Shown here: positions 1-5,636 of the stretch, in pieces
Layout of the letters: every line of letters starts with the position of its first letter
Position numbering within the stretch: the first letter of the stretch is position 1
Assembly: GCF_003477605.1 (NCBI RefSeq)
Contig: NZ_QUDR01000034.1
Span: 1-14,775 of the forward strand
DNA length: 14,775 nucleotides
Reading direction: 5' to 3'
From: Clostridium sp. AF37-5
Lineage (GTDB): Bacteria > Bacillota > Clostridia > Lachnospirales > Lachnospiraceae
The notes under the pieces: model-generated
Told to the model about the DNA's origin: nothing
The model's input: the letters and a program-made list of their open reading frames with translations, nothing else
Database searches by the model: none
Translations under genes and position numbers: made by a program

Positions 1-9
1 TTGGGAACA

Positions 10-40
10 CACCTGCATAGCAGGTGGTTTATTTTTATTG
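10..40 (+). terminator. Hairpin terminator at window edge
   Basis: CACCTGC (10-16) pairs perfectly with GCAGGTG (20-26) across a 3-nt loop, and a T-rich tract (28-38) follows on the plus strand. This fits a Rho-independent terminator for a plus-strand gene that ends left of the window. The T tract is interrupted by one G and two A, so termination strength is uncertain. Confidence 0.5.
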
Positions 41-47
41 CCAATAC

Positions 48-82
48 AAAAAAAGACAGTCTGATTTCAAAGTCAGACTGTC
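48..82 (-). terminator. Strong Rho-independent terminator, minus strand
   Basis: A perfect 10-bp stem (GACAGTCTGA 55-64 with TCAGACTGTC 73-82, 8-nt loop) is followed on the minus strand by seven U (A48-A54 of the plus strand). It lies about 70 bp downstream of the minus-strand gene relic ending at 155 and was probably that gene's terminator. It faces the hairpin at 10-26, as expected between convergent genes. Confidence 0.72.
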
Positions 83-154
83 CGTAAAATTTTTAGGGAC
101 TTTTAAAAATATTTCATCCTATCAATACCACATTTTAAACATTCATGTTTTTTT

Positions 155-495
155 CTACTCATCATATTCCTCATATTGGCTTACGTGGAATACAGATATA
201 ATATGTACTACCAAAATGCATAAACGGTAAGAAAATATTTAGACCTATATGGATCATATTCTTGTTCAGGAGCTATACTAATATCATTAATTCCAATAGA
301 ATAGAAATATCATTTTAAATATTGACCTAATTCTTGGTCTAATATAGTACCAGTCGATGAACCATATATAGTTTTTGAAAACAAACCTGCTGGTTTGTAT
401 GAACTCGGTTTATAAAAATATAAATCAGATGCCAAACGGGAATATCCATCACTCCAACCTACGCCAAAACGAATTAGTCTGCTTAATTCTTGAAA
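155..495 (-). pseudogene. Frameshifted gene relic, unknown family
   Basis: On the minus strand, protein-like reading runs from about 495 to a TAG at 155-157 but needs at least two frame changes. The first segment includes RLIRFGVGWSDGYSRL, then KPSSYKPAGLFSKTIYGS and ends at a TGA after GQYLK. The next frame reads YFYSIGINDISIAPEQEYDP and ends at TAG. The last reads VHIISVFHVSQYEEYDE before the final stop. The even amino-acid mix and the matching terminator at 48-82 argue for a real but dead gene. I do not recognise the family. Its 5' end runs into the putative group II intron relic, which suggests the intron or a later deletion broke it. Confidence 0.45.
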
Positions 496-499
496 TCAT

Positions 500-840
500 A
501 CCATCAAGACTTTCCTTCATCTACTTTCATAGACTTCTTTGGTACTACGATTTGAACTGACTTCTGTATGTTCAGCCATGTCATGCAGCATGAAGTTACT
601 AGGGAGTAAATATTATATTAATCTACAAAGCGAACTATACAGATCTCCCCAGTTAAAGGGCGTAATCTTTCCCTCCACATATCTGCCGCACTTACCCCGT
701 ATACCTTCGTATAATTATTGGGCTTCGGCTTACCATCCGACTTCCCTCAGATTCCACAACACACCTCGCGATGGATACCCTTGACATTAGCTGTAAGTTT
801 CCCACTATCAGAACACTTTACGGACTTACAGCGAGTACCG
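500..840 (-). mobile_element. Group II intron RNA remnant, ORF lost
   Basis: No coding frame is convincing here, but the minus strand reads like the structured 5' part of a bacterial group II intron. It carries a GTTGTGGAATCTGAGGGAAG stretch (about 740-759), then GGTAAGTGCGGCAG, and GGGGAGATCT (about 643-652), followed by a GAAGTCAG...TAGTACC stretch near 540-565. These resemble blocks flanking LtrA-type intron ORFs; that likeness is from memory. Visible structure supports RNA: GCTGTAAGT (790-798) pairs with ACTTACAGC (824-832), and TATAC/GTATA close a 4-nt loop at 700-713. No reverse transcriptase ORF, domain V hairpin or clear 3' end is present, so the element is deleted. A local G+C rise against flanking A+T-rich DNA also marks it as foreign. 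Confidence 0.5.
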
Positions 841-868
841 ATTAGATAACGTCCATGATGGGCAAACC

Positions 869-905
869 AAAAAAGTTATAATCTCGACAAGACTATAACC
901 TTTTT
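869..905 (-). terminator. Terminator after the LRR gene
   Basis: GTTATA (875-880) and TATAAC (894-899), plus three further pairs past one mismatch, form a stem. It is flanked by A869-874 and T901-905, so it can work in both directions. It lies 34 bp past the stop of the minus-strand LRR gene, where its six-U tail would end that transcript. Confidence 0.6.
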
Positions 906-938
906 GTAAAAATATTGATTCTTTCTGTTCATTCTTTA

Positions 939-2351
939 TTATTTTATTTTAATCTTTCTTTTACAATGCCAACCGCAAAATGGTTCTTCGTAATCCTCGC
1001 TGTCTTCCATATAAGGTTCAAAATACCTTGTAATCTGAACATAATAGGTTTTTCCCTTTTCCAACCTCTTTGACAAGCCGTTTCCATAAGGGGCTGTGAA
1101 CACCACAACTGTAGCATTTGACATGTCTTTATTCTCAGAATACCTGAAATAATAGGCATCACTGCTCTTTTTATAACCTTTTTTCCCGAAACTCTTATCC
1201 TTCACTGTCACCTTAATTCTTCCATTTGAAGAAGATACTTTATATTTTTTGAATATCGCTTTTACTTTAAGCGTACCAAATAGTTTTTCTGGTATACATT
1301 CAGGAAAACACTCCCAGTCATTTAGGGTATAAATATACCACCCAATAAAAGTATAGCCCTTTTTTTTCGCTTTCTTTGGCAATTTTGTCTTTTGACGATA
1401 TCTATATGTTTTTGGTTTTTTCCCCGTAACCTTTCCTCCGTCGAGTGCATACTTTATTTTATATTTTCGAAAAATTGCTTTCGCAGTTTTTCCTGATTTC
1501 AATTTCGCAACTTTTTTCTTTCCTACATACCAGTTTCTTTTACCCTTTAGTGTGTCAAGTGGAATCGCAGTTTTGGAAAGATTCACTATCTTTTTTAAGG
1601 AAAAGCAACTCTCGACAAAATTTTTTGATATTTCCCGCACTGACTTCCCTACCGTAATCGTTTTTAACCGACTGCAATTATAAAAGGCAGACCTCCCTAC
1701 ACTTTCTACTGTATCAGGAATTTTAAATTTTTCAAAATTGCAGTTTTCAAAAGCACGCTCTTCTATTTTCTTTAATTTTTGCGGCCATTCAATAGTTTTA
1801 AGTTTCAAACATTCCGAAAAGGAAACCGCTGGTATTGTGGTCATATTAGCCGGAAAGTGGACTTCTTTTATATATTTACCACCCGCAAATGCGAATATTC
1901 CTAGTTCCTCTAGTGAATCGGGCAATACAACATATTGTAAGTAATTGTCCTCAAATGCATTATCACCTATTTTTTTCAAATTCTTAGGAAATTGGATATC
2001 GGACGTCCATGAAAAGTTAAATGCGTCCTTTCCTATCTCTATCAATGAATTGGGTAATGATATATCCATCTTTTGATACATCAAATTTGCAAAACTTTTT
2101 TCACCTATTTTTTGAATTCCATCTTCTATGGTAATTTTTCTAATTTTTTTGTTAATCTGTTCATCTTCATTGAATTTCTTTGTTATTGTTCCTGTTCCGC
2201 TAATATAAAGCAAGCCATCGTCCGACAATGTATAGGTACAATCTAATCCACATCTTCCTTTCACTTCTGCAGCACTATATATCGGTGCTGCAGAAATAGC
2301 GAAGATTGAAAATGCCAAAACAATACTAACTATCTTATTGTATAGCTTCAT
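939..2351 (-). CDS. Secreted BspA-type leucine-rich-repeat protein
   Basis: This 470-residue protein starts with a typical signal peptide (MKLYNKIVSIVLAFSIFAIS, cleavage likely near residues 25-30). Residues about 30-265 hold repeats of the LRR_5/BspA type: recurrent I.I...I..IG..AF....L..V.LP.SL, for example VVLPDSLEELGIFAFAG. A segment at roughly 290-365 (KYALDGGKVTG ... KKGYTFIGWY) matches a Listeria-Bacteroides repeat (Flg_new, InlB B-repeat type). The last about 100 residues look like a fibronectin-like domain (DAYYFRYSENKDM ... GKTYYVQITRY). No LPXTG, lipobox or C-terminal membrane anchor is seen, so it is probably secreted or held non-covalently. The ATG at 2349-2351 has AAAAGGAGT (2357-2365) at good spacing. 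BspA-like proteins are linked to adhesion; that role here is inference. Confidence 0.85.
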   Translation of the reverse strand: MKLYNKIVSIVLAFSIFAISAAPIYSAAEVKGRCGLDCTYTLSDDGLLYISGTGTITKKFNEDEQINKKIRKITIEDGIQKIGEKSFANLMYQKMDISLPNSLIEIGKDAFNFSWTSDIQFPKNLKKIGDNAFEDNYLQYVVLPDSLEELGIFAFAGGKYIKEVHFPANMTTIPAVSFSECLKLKTIEWPQKLKKIEERAFENCNFEKFKIPDTVESVGRSAFYNCSRLKTITVGKSVREISKNFVESCFSLKKIVNLSKTAIPLDTLKGKRNWYVGKKKVAKLKSGKTAKAIFRKYKIKYALDGGKVTGKKPKTYRYRQKTKLPKKAKKKGYTFIGWYIYTLNDWECFPECIPEKLFGTLKVKAIFKKYKVSSSNGRIKVTVKDKSFGKKGYKKSSDAYYFRYSENKDMSNATVVVFTAPYGNGLSKRLEKGKTYYVQITRYFEPYMEDSEDYEEPFCGWHCKRKIKIK

Positions 2352-2366
2352 TTTTTACTCCTTTTC

Positions 2367-2396
2367 GTATAATTTATATAATGGCTCAGTTGTCAA
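2367..2396 (-). promoter_or_regulatory. Possible hybrid promoter from the IS end
   Basis: A perfect -35 hexamer TTGACA (minus strand, 2391-2396) lies inside the proposed IS3 terminus and points out of the element. The -10 would lie in host DNA beyond the junction: TTATAC at 2367-2372 (18-bp spacing) or TATACG one base further on (19 bp). Neither is a good -10 match. If used, transcription of the LRR gene would depend on the inserted element. Confidence 0.35.
2374..2381. repeat. Left copy of 8-bp direct repeat (TTATATAA)
   Basis: TTATATAA directly abuts the proposed left end (TGG) of the IS3-family element and is repeated at 3730-3737 just past its right end (CCA). This fits a target-site duplication. 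The repeat is itself a palindrome of A/T only, and 8 bp is longer than the 3-5 bp usual for IS3, so part of the match may be chance. Confidence 0.5.
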
Positions 2397-2480
2397 GACA
2401 AAAATTTGATATTTTTATAATGAACTGATATGTTGACGGGTTACATGGAAAATGCGTGAAGCCTCTCCCGGATTTTTATA

Positions 2481-3644
2481 TTATGCGGCTGCTCTGGCTG
2501 TATCCAGAAGCATTACCGGATAGTATACCTCGGCAGGCCGCTTGTTCCCAATGGACTGATGGCATCTTTCAAAGTTATAGGTGTAGATATATCTTCCAAT
2601 GGCTTTTCTCGCTTCCTTGAGATTAGCATACTCCGTGAGGTATGCTTCCTTATAGTTGAAGCTGCGGAACCAGCGTTCAATCATGATATTATCTGCCCAT
2701 CGACTTTTGCCATCCATGCTTTGACGGATTCCATTATCTCGAATAAAGTCGATGTATTTGTCGCTGGTAAACTGGCTGCCCTGATCCGAGTTGATGATTA
2801 ACGGCTTAGCTACTTTAAATGCTTTTTTACAGGCGTTGATGACCATAGTGGTATCCAGAGTATCATCAATCTCCCAACCAACGATACAACGGCTGTACCA
2901 GTCGATAATGGTTGTCAGGTAAAGAAATCCATGCTTCATTGGAAGGTATGTAATGTCAATCGACCATGCCTGATTGGGACGGTCCATGACTGCATTACGA
3001 AGCAGATACGGACAGACTTTTGCCTGCTTCATGCGCTTAGACAAATTCATCTTTGGATAAATCGGTGAAATGTCCATTTCACGCATACATCTGCCCGCTT
3101 TACGGCGTCCAACATGATATCCGCGCAGTTTAAGTTGAGCAGACATCTGACGGGCTCCCCAAGTAGGATTATCCGTATGCAGATGGTCAATGATAGCTTT
3201 GCATTCCAGTTCTTCCTCTGAAACGGGGATGCCGCCATAATATACGCTGGTACGATTAATTCCAAGCAGCTTTGCACCGGTAGAAACTGGCAATTCTTTA
3301 GTCGTCGAAAGGTTTCGGACTAAATTTACTCTCGTAGTCAGGTCCGACAACTTCTTCAGATTTTTTTTGAGCCAGTCAACCTGCATAGTAAGTTGACCGA
3401 CCTTTTTGGCGTATTCAGCTTTTTCCTTACGTTCTTCGGCAAGTTTTTCCCGGAGATTGTCTTCCCTCTTGTTATCAAAAGCAAGAGAAGCATTTGTAAG
3501 GAATTCCTTCTTCCAGTTGCGCAGGAGATTTGGTTGAATATCGTTTTCAACAGCAAGGACATTGAGTTCTTTCTCCCCCTTGAGCAGCTGGAGTACGAGG
3601 TTGGTTTTAAATTCAGCACTGAAATTTCTTCTTGATCTGGACAT
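2481..3644 (-). CDS. IS3-family transposase, single-frame OrfAB
   Basis: This 387-residue protein catalyses cut-and-copy movement of its IS. Residues 1-55 form a helix-turn-helix (FSAEFKTNLVLQLLKGEKEL ... NLLRNWKKEF). Residues 62-98 are a leucine-zipper-like coiled coil. Residues about 140-200 match the HTH_21 region, and 220-380 the rve integrase core. The DDE triad is visible as D230 (WSIDITYLP), D287 (INSDQGSQFT) and E323 (ADNIMIERW), with the D-35-E spacing of IS3. Most IS3 members make this product by a -1 frameshift between orfA and orfB; here both parts are in one frame. An A8 run in the mRNA (plus-strand T3361-3368) falls exactly at the OrfA/OrfB joint. The ATG at 3644 has GAAGG eight bases upstream. 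Confidence 0.93.
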   Translation of the reverse strand: MSRSRRNFSAEFKTNLVLQLLKGEKELNVLAVENDIQPNLLRNWKKEFLTNASLAFDNKREDNLREKLAEERKEKAEYAKKVGQLTMQVDWLKKNLKKLSDLTTRVNLVRNLSTTKELPVSTGAKLLGINRTSVYYGGIPVSEEELECKAIIDHLHTDNPTWGARQMSAQLKLRGYHVGRRKAGRCMREMDISPIYPKMNLSKRMKQAKVCPYLLRNAVMDRPNQAWSIDITYLPMKHGFLYLTTIIDWYSRCIVGWEIDDTLDTTMVINACKKAFKVAKPLIINSDQGSQFTSDKYIDFIRDNGIRQSMDGKSRWADNIMIERWFRSFNYKEAYLTEYANLKEARKAIGRYIYTYNFERCHQSIGNKRPAEVYYPVMLLDTARAAA

Positions 3645-3674
3645 AATAAGTACCTTCTTTCATTTGTTGGTTAT

Positions 3675-3683
3675 AGTATATCA
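3675..3683 (-). promoter_or_regulatory. Extended -10 of the transposase promoter
   Basis: On the minus strand, TGATATACT (TGn plus a -10 matching 5 of 6) lies about 30 bp upstream of the transposase start codon and inside the element end. No good -35 is seen; an extended -10 can compensate. Confidence 0.4.
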
Positions 3684-3729
3684 GATTCATTAAGAAATGT
3701 CGTGTTCAGTGTCTTAATTTATGAGACCA

Positions 3730-3737
3730 TTATATAA
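3730..3737. repeat. Right copy of 8-bp direct repeat (TTATATAA)
   Basis: This is the partner of 2374-2381, directly outside the CCA end of the IS3-family element. It contains the TAA stop codon of the shortened PIN gene. Confidence 0.5.
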
Positions 3738-3981
3738 TTTCCATTCCTGTAGTTTCTACAAGCCTATCAAACATATCAATAAATGAATATAATTTGTTTC
3801 TGTATGGGAACACAAAATATTCTTCCATTGTAATTACAGAAGTTACAAACTTTTTGTCTGCCTCATACCCATTACTGAAAAAATTCTTTACCTTATCATA
3901 ATATTGTGGATTATTTTCGTCCTTTTCAATAAAGTATATGAATGGTGCAGTATCTACAAATGCCTTTTTATAATCTGTCAT
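3730..3981 (-). pseudogene. VapC-like PIN-domain toxin, C-terminally truncated
   Basis: The 83 residues begin with the PIN signature FVDTAPFIYFIEKDE, whose first Asp is the metal-binding acid of this RNase fold. They continue through SVITMEEYFVFPYRN, which carries a second conserved acidic residue (Glu). PIN toxins are normally about 130-145 residues, and the missing C-terminal half carries the remaining catalytic acids, so RNase activity is unlikely. The ATG overlaps the antitoxin reading frame by 14 bp, the usual toxin-antitoxin coupling. The stop codon lies in the 8-bp repeat bordering the IS3 element. No PIN coding sequence continues on the far side of the element (below 2374), so the lost part was not simply split by the insertion. 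Confidence 0.75.
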
Positions 3982-4192
3982 TCTCTCGCATCTCCTTCAT
4001 ATACTCATCAACATGTAAACCTCTTTCACTTGGAATAACAAAACTATCCCAGTCAACAGGTGCTTTCTTTGCTTTTCTCTGTGGATAGTTCAACAGAGTA
4101 ACAATAACCTCTGCTCCGTCATAATCTCTTATATCTTCATCATCAATAACTACTGTGTTACCTTTTACAATTCCCTTTACTGCTGCTAACAT
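3968..4192 (-). CDS. VapB-like antitoxin of the PIN pair
   Basis: This 74-residue protein has a small beta-rich N-terminus (VKGIVKGNTVVIDDEDIRDY followed by DGAEVIVTLL), as in AbrB/VapB-type or DUF2281-like antitoxins. Its charged tail (VDWDSFVIPSERGLHVDEYM) resembles antitoxin tails that wrap the PIN toxin. The start at 4192 is set by a perfect GGAGG eight bases upstream. An earlier ATG overlapping that site is out of frame. Its 3' end overlaps the toxin start. It is intact even though the toxin is truncated, so it may persist as a repressor or as protection against related toxins. Naming the exact DNA-binding family would need a profile search. Confidence 0.75.
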   Translation of the reverse strand: MLAAVKGIVKGNTVVIDDEDIRDYDGAEVIVTLLNYPQRKAKKAPVDWDSFVIPSERGLHVDEYMKEMRENDRL

Positions 4193-4237
4193 AGGTCATA
4201 CCTCCTTTAAAATTTCGGATGAAATTCGTGTTTCTTA

Positions 4238-4483
4238 TCAACCGGTTATTCGTTTTTCATTTTCCTTATTTTGCTTGTTTTGTTCCCTTACAGTTACTAT
4301 TTCTATCCCCATATCTTTTTCAAGTAATGAGATAACTAATTGATTAACACTCATTCCTTTGCCTTTTGCATGATCTTTAATAGGTTGCAAATATTCCTCT
4401 GGAACTCTGAGTTTTATATCTTTAATTTTTTTCATATATTCTTTCAAACTGTCTTTTTGTTTATCAGTTGCGGAAGCCATCAT
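4238..4483 (-). CDS. Small ribbon-helix-helix (Arc-like) protein
   Basis: The likely product is 81 residues starting MMASATDKQ. GGAGG ends five bases before the first ATG (4481-4483); the next ATG (4480) gives 80 residues. The core IKLRVPEEYLQPIKDHAKGKGMSVNQLVISLLEKDMGI fits the ribbon-helix-helix fold: a beta strand, then two helices with the G.S.N.L turn. Such proteins are DNA-binding antitoxins or repressors. The reading frame extends upstream to a TTG at 4546, but that codon is part of the -35 box, so it cannot be the start. It is first in an apparent operon, 45 bp ahead of the VapB-like gene, and may autoregulate it. Confidence 0.75.
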   Translation of the reverse strand: MMASATDKQKDSLKEYMKKIKDIKLRVPEEYLQPIKDHAKGKGMSVNQLVISLLEKDMGIEIVTVREQNKQNKENEKRITG

Positions 4484-4517
4484 GCAGCCCTCCGTTTCTA
4501 TATACTTCTTCATAATA

Positions 4518-4546
4518 AGTATATAACACCACCTCCAAATTTTCAA
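4518..4546 (-). promoter_or_regulatory. Promoter of the RHH/antitoxin/PIN operon
   Basis: On the minus strand, TTGAAA (4541-4546) and TATACT (4518-4523) each match consensus at 5 of 6 positions and are separated by exactly 17 bp. Transcription would start about 30 nt before the RHH start codon. It is the best sigma-A promoter in the window. Confidence 0.72.
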
Positions 4547-4565
4547 CTAATTTCTATGGGTACAT

Positions 4566-4593
4566 AAAGAGTGCCATAAAAGACACTCTTTTC
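4566..4593 (-). terminator. Bidirectional hairpin terminator
   Basis: AAAGAGTG (4566-4573) pairs perfectly with CACTCTTT (4584-4591) over a 10-nt loop. It lies just past the stop of the minus-strand relic ending at 4596 and ahead of the next minus-strand promoter, so it most likely ended that relic's transcript. The T tract is better on the plus strand (TTTTCTCTT). Confidence 0.55.
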
Positions 4594-4595
4594 TC

Positions 4596-4777
4596 TTATA
4601 CCATCTTATTTAATAGTTTATGCACAATCATCCACAATAACCGCTTGCTTTGCTTCTTATCCATCTGATATAAGAAGATTTCTGTTATACGCTCCATAAA
4701 ATCATCTGGTAAAACTGAACCTTCTCAAATATCCACTCTTCCATTCTTCTCTCATCACAAACTCTCTCCTTCCCCAT
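4596..4777 (-). pseudogene. Small frameshifted gene of unknown function
   Basis: The minus-strand frame from ATG 4775-4777 reads MGKERVCDERRMEEWIFEK. After a one-base shift it reads GSVLPDDFMERITEIFLYQM, then DKKQSKRLLWMIVHKLLNKM, to a TAA at 4596-4598, directly before a terminator. The joined product would be about 60 residues, helical, with no membrane segment. It looks like a small helical protein of the kind carried on clostridial mobile elements, but I cannot name it. The shift makes it non-functional unless frameshifting rescues it. Confidence 0.45.
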
Positions 4778-4968
4778 AGCAATAATTTACTTCATGATGT
4801 TTATTTCTTTTATATTTCTCAGTTACTTTACTAGGTGCCACATTTCCGACTCCTGCACAGCCATTTTTCTGCCGGCTCAAAAATGTCCTTACACATATTC
4901 AAAAGATGAAGGGCATAAATACAGGCTCTTGATTAAAAATTTTTATTTTTTCGGTTAATTGAATGTAA

Positions 4969-5005
4969 GTAATGCAAAATTGTCAAAATGACAATACTGT
5001 ATTAC
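4969..5005. promoter_or_regulatory. 37-bp nested dyad, operator-like
   Basis: ATTGTCA (4979-4985) and TGACAAT (4989-4995) form a perfect inverted repeat around AAA, and GTAAT (4969-4973) mirrors ATTAC (5001-5005) at equal distance on both sides. The symmetry suggests a site for a dimeric regulator. A tiny frame begins at 5006 directly after it (MGGSCSGCNA, then TGA) with no good ribosome binding site. The gene it once controlled appears lost; 5040-5217 holds nothing I recognise. Confidence 0.45.
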
Positions 5006-5217
5006 ATGGGTGGATCTTGCTCTGGTTGTAACGCATGAATTCATACAATAATAGACCCAAATGGGCACTTTCACCGTTCGAGCCTATATATTATGTGTCT
5101 TTTGGATAATAGCTAAAAAAGTAGCTGTCTAGACGGTATGTTTTTATCACAAAATTGATTTTATTGAAATTGGATGTAGATTTGCTGAATTTCTTTATCC
5201 TCTTAAAATTTACAATA

Positions 5218-5483
5218 TTACACTTGTCTACTATTGTAAATTTCTGAGATAATCCAGTCGTAAACACTTCTTACATAACTATATTCGTCAACTGGAACAC
5301 TATATGATTCTTTGGATAGTTTATTCTTAATTGCACTCAATCTAAGAATTCATTGTGTCTTAGCTTCTTTGCCTTGGTATAGGTGTTTTTAGGAAGGCCT
5401 TTAACTAGCCAAGATGTACCAAAATATTCCTGAAGACTACCAGATATAATAGTTTTTAATTTGTTCTCAATCTCGCACAATAA
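5218..5483 (-). pseudogene. HEPN-like gene relic, frameshifted
   Basis: The minus strand reads CEIENKLKTIISGSLQEYFG, then TSWLVKGLPKNTYTKAKKLR, then HNEFLD and a stop. One frame over it continues LSAIKNKLSKESYSVPVDEY, then SYVRSVYDWIISEIYNSRQV to the TAA at 5218-5220. The YFGTSWLVKGLP.NTY.KA pattern resembles the L..YG..WW..G.P..V...A stretch of Swt1-like HEPN domains. That is a weak family guess from memory. The 5' end is cut by the IS3 relic at about 5476. Confidence 0.35.
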
Positions 5484-5603
5484 TTACCGTATTCAAACAA
5501 AACTGACTCCGTTAGAAAAACGAAATCAGTTTGTTGCTTAAAATTTAATTATTCTACCATAGACCTGTTTTTTTGTGCTGTCTGCACAACTTGGGGCAGT
5601 TCA
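5476..5603 (+). mobile_element. Relic 3' end of a second IS3-family element
   Basis: The plus strand reads HNNYRIQTKLTPLEKRNQFV, then A and a TAA at 5539-5541, matching the C-terminus of IS3/IS150-group OrfB (NN.RIQ.KL..L.P...RNQ). It is followed by about 60 bp ending GGGGCAGTTCA at 5603, whose complement TGAACTGCCCC is a typical IS3 terminus. The rest of the element is gone; its left side joins the HEPN-like relic. It is a different IS from the one at 2382-3729, and in the opposite orientation. Confidence 0.65.
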
Positions 5604-5636
5604 ATTCGGGAGAGGTTATCACTTTATGCTTTATTC

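Larger units (their letters stand above)
2382..3729 (-). mobile_element. IS3-family insertion sequence, complete
   Basis: The element holds one full-length transposase on the minus strand. The proposed ends are imperfect inverted repeats: 2382-2400 reads TGGCTCA...AAGACA, and the reverse complement of 3710-3729 reads TGGTCTCA...AAGACA. TTATATAA direct repeats lie immediately outside. Just inside, TGAACTGATATG (2421) faces TGAACACGACAT (reverse complement, ending 3708). TGAAC is common at IS3 ends, so 2421-3708 is the alternative extent, but it has no matching flanking duplication. Length is 1,348 bp (or 1,288 bp), normal for the family. The intact ORF suggests recent arrival among decayed genes. 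Confidence 0.7.

Noticed and set aside
10..82. Two hairpins in tandem at the window edge, possibly CRISPR repeats or a ToxI-like repeat RNA
   Set aside because: The stems differ in sequence and occur once each; each has a T-run in the right place for a terminator, and no spacers or repeat periodicity are seen.
4484..4546. Longer start (TTG at 4546) for the RHH protein
   Set aside because: That TTG is the -35 hexamer of a well-formed promoter and the added residues are atypical; GGAGG fits the ATG at 4481-4483.
4778..4968. Possible continuation of a minus-strand gene (DIFEPAEKWLCRSRKCGT)
   Set aside because: Too short and interrupted by stops; no recognisable family or start site.
5006..5110. 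Selenoprotein reading through the TGA after MGGSCSGCNA
   Set aside because: Sequence after the TGA does not look like a redox protein, there is no obvious SECIS hairpin immediately after it, and no ribosome binding site precedes the ATG.
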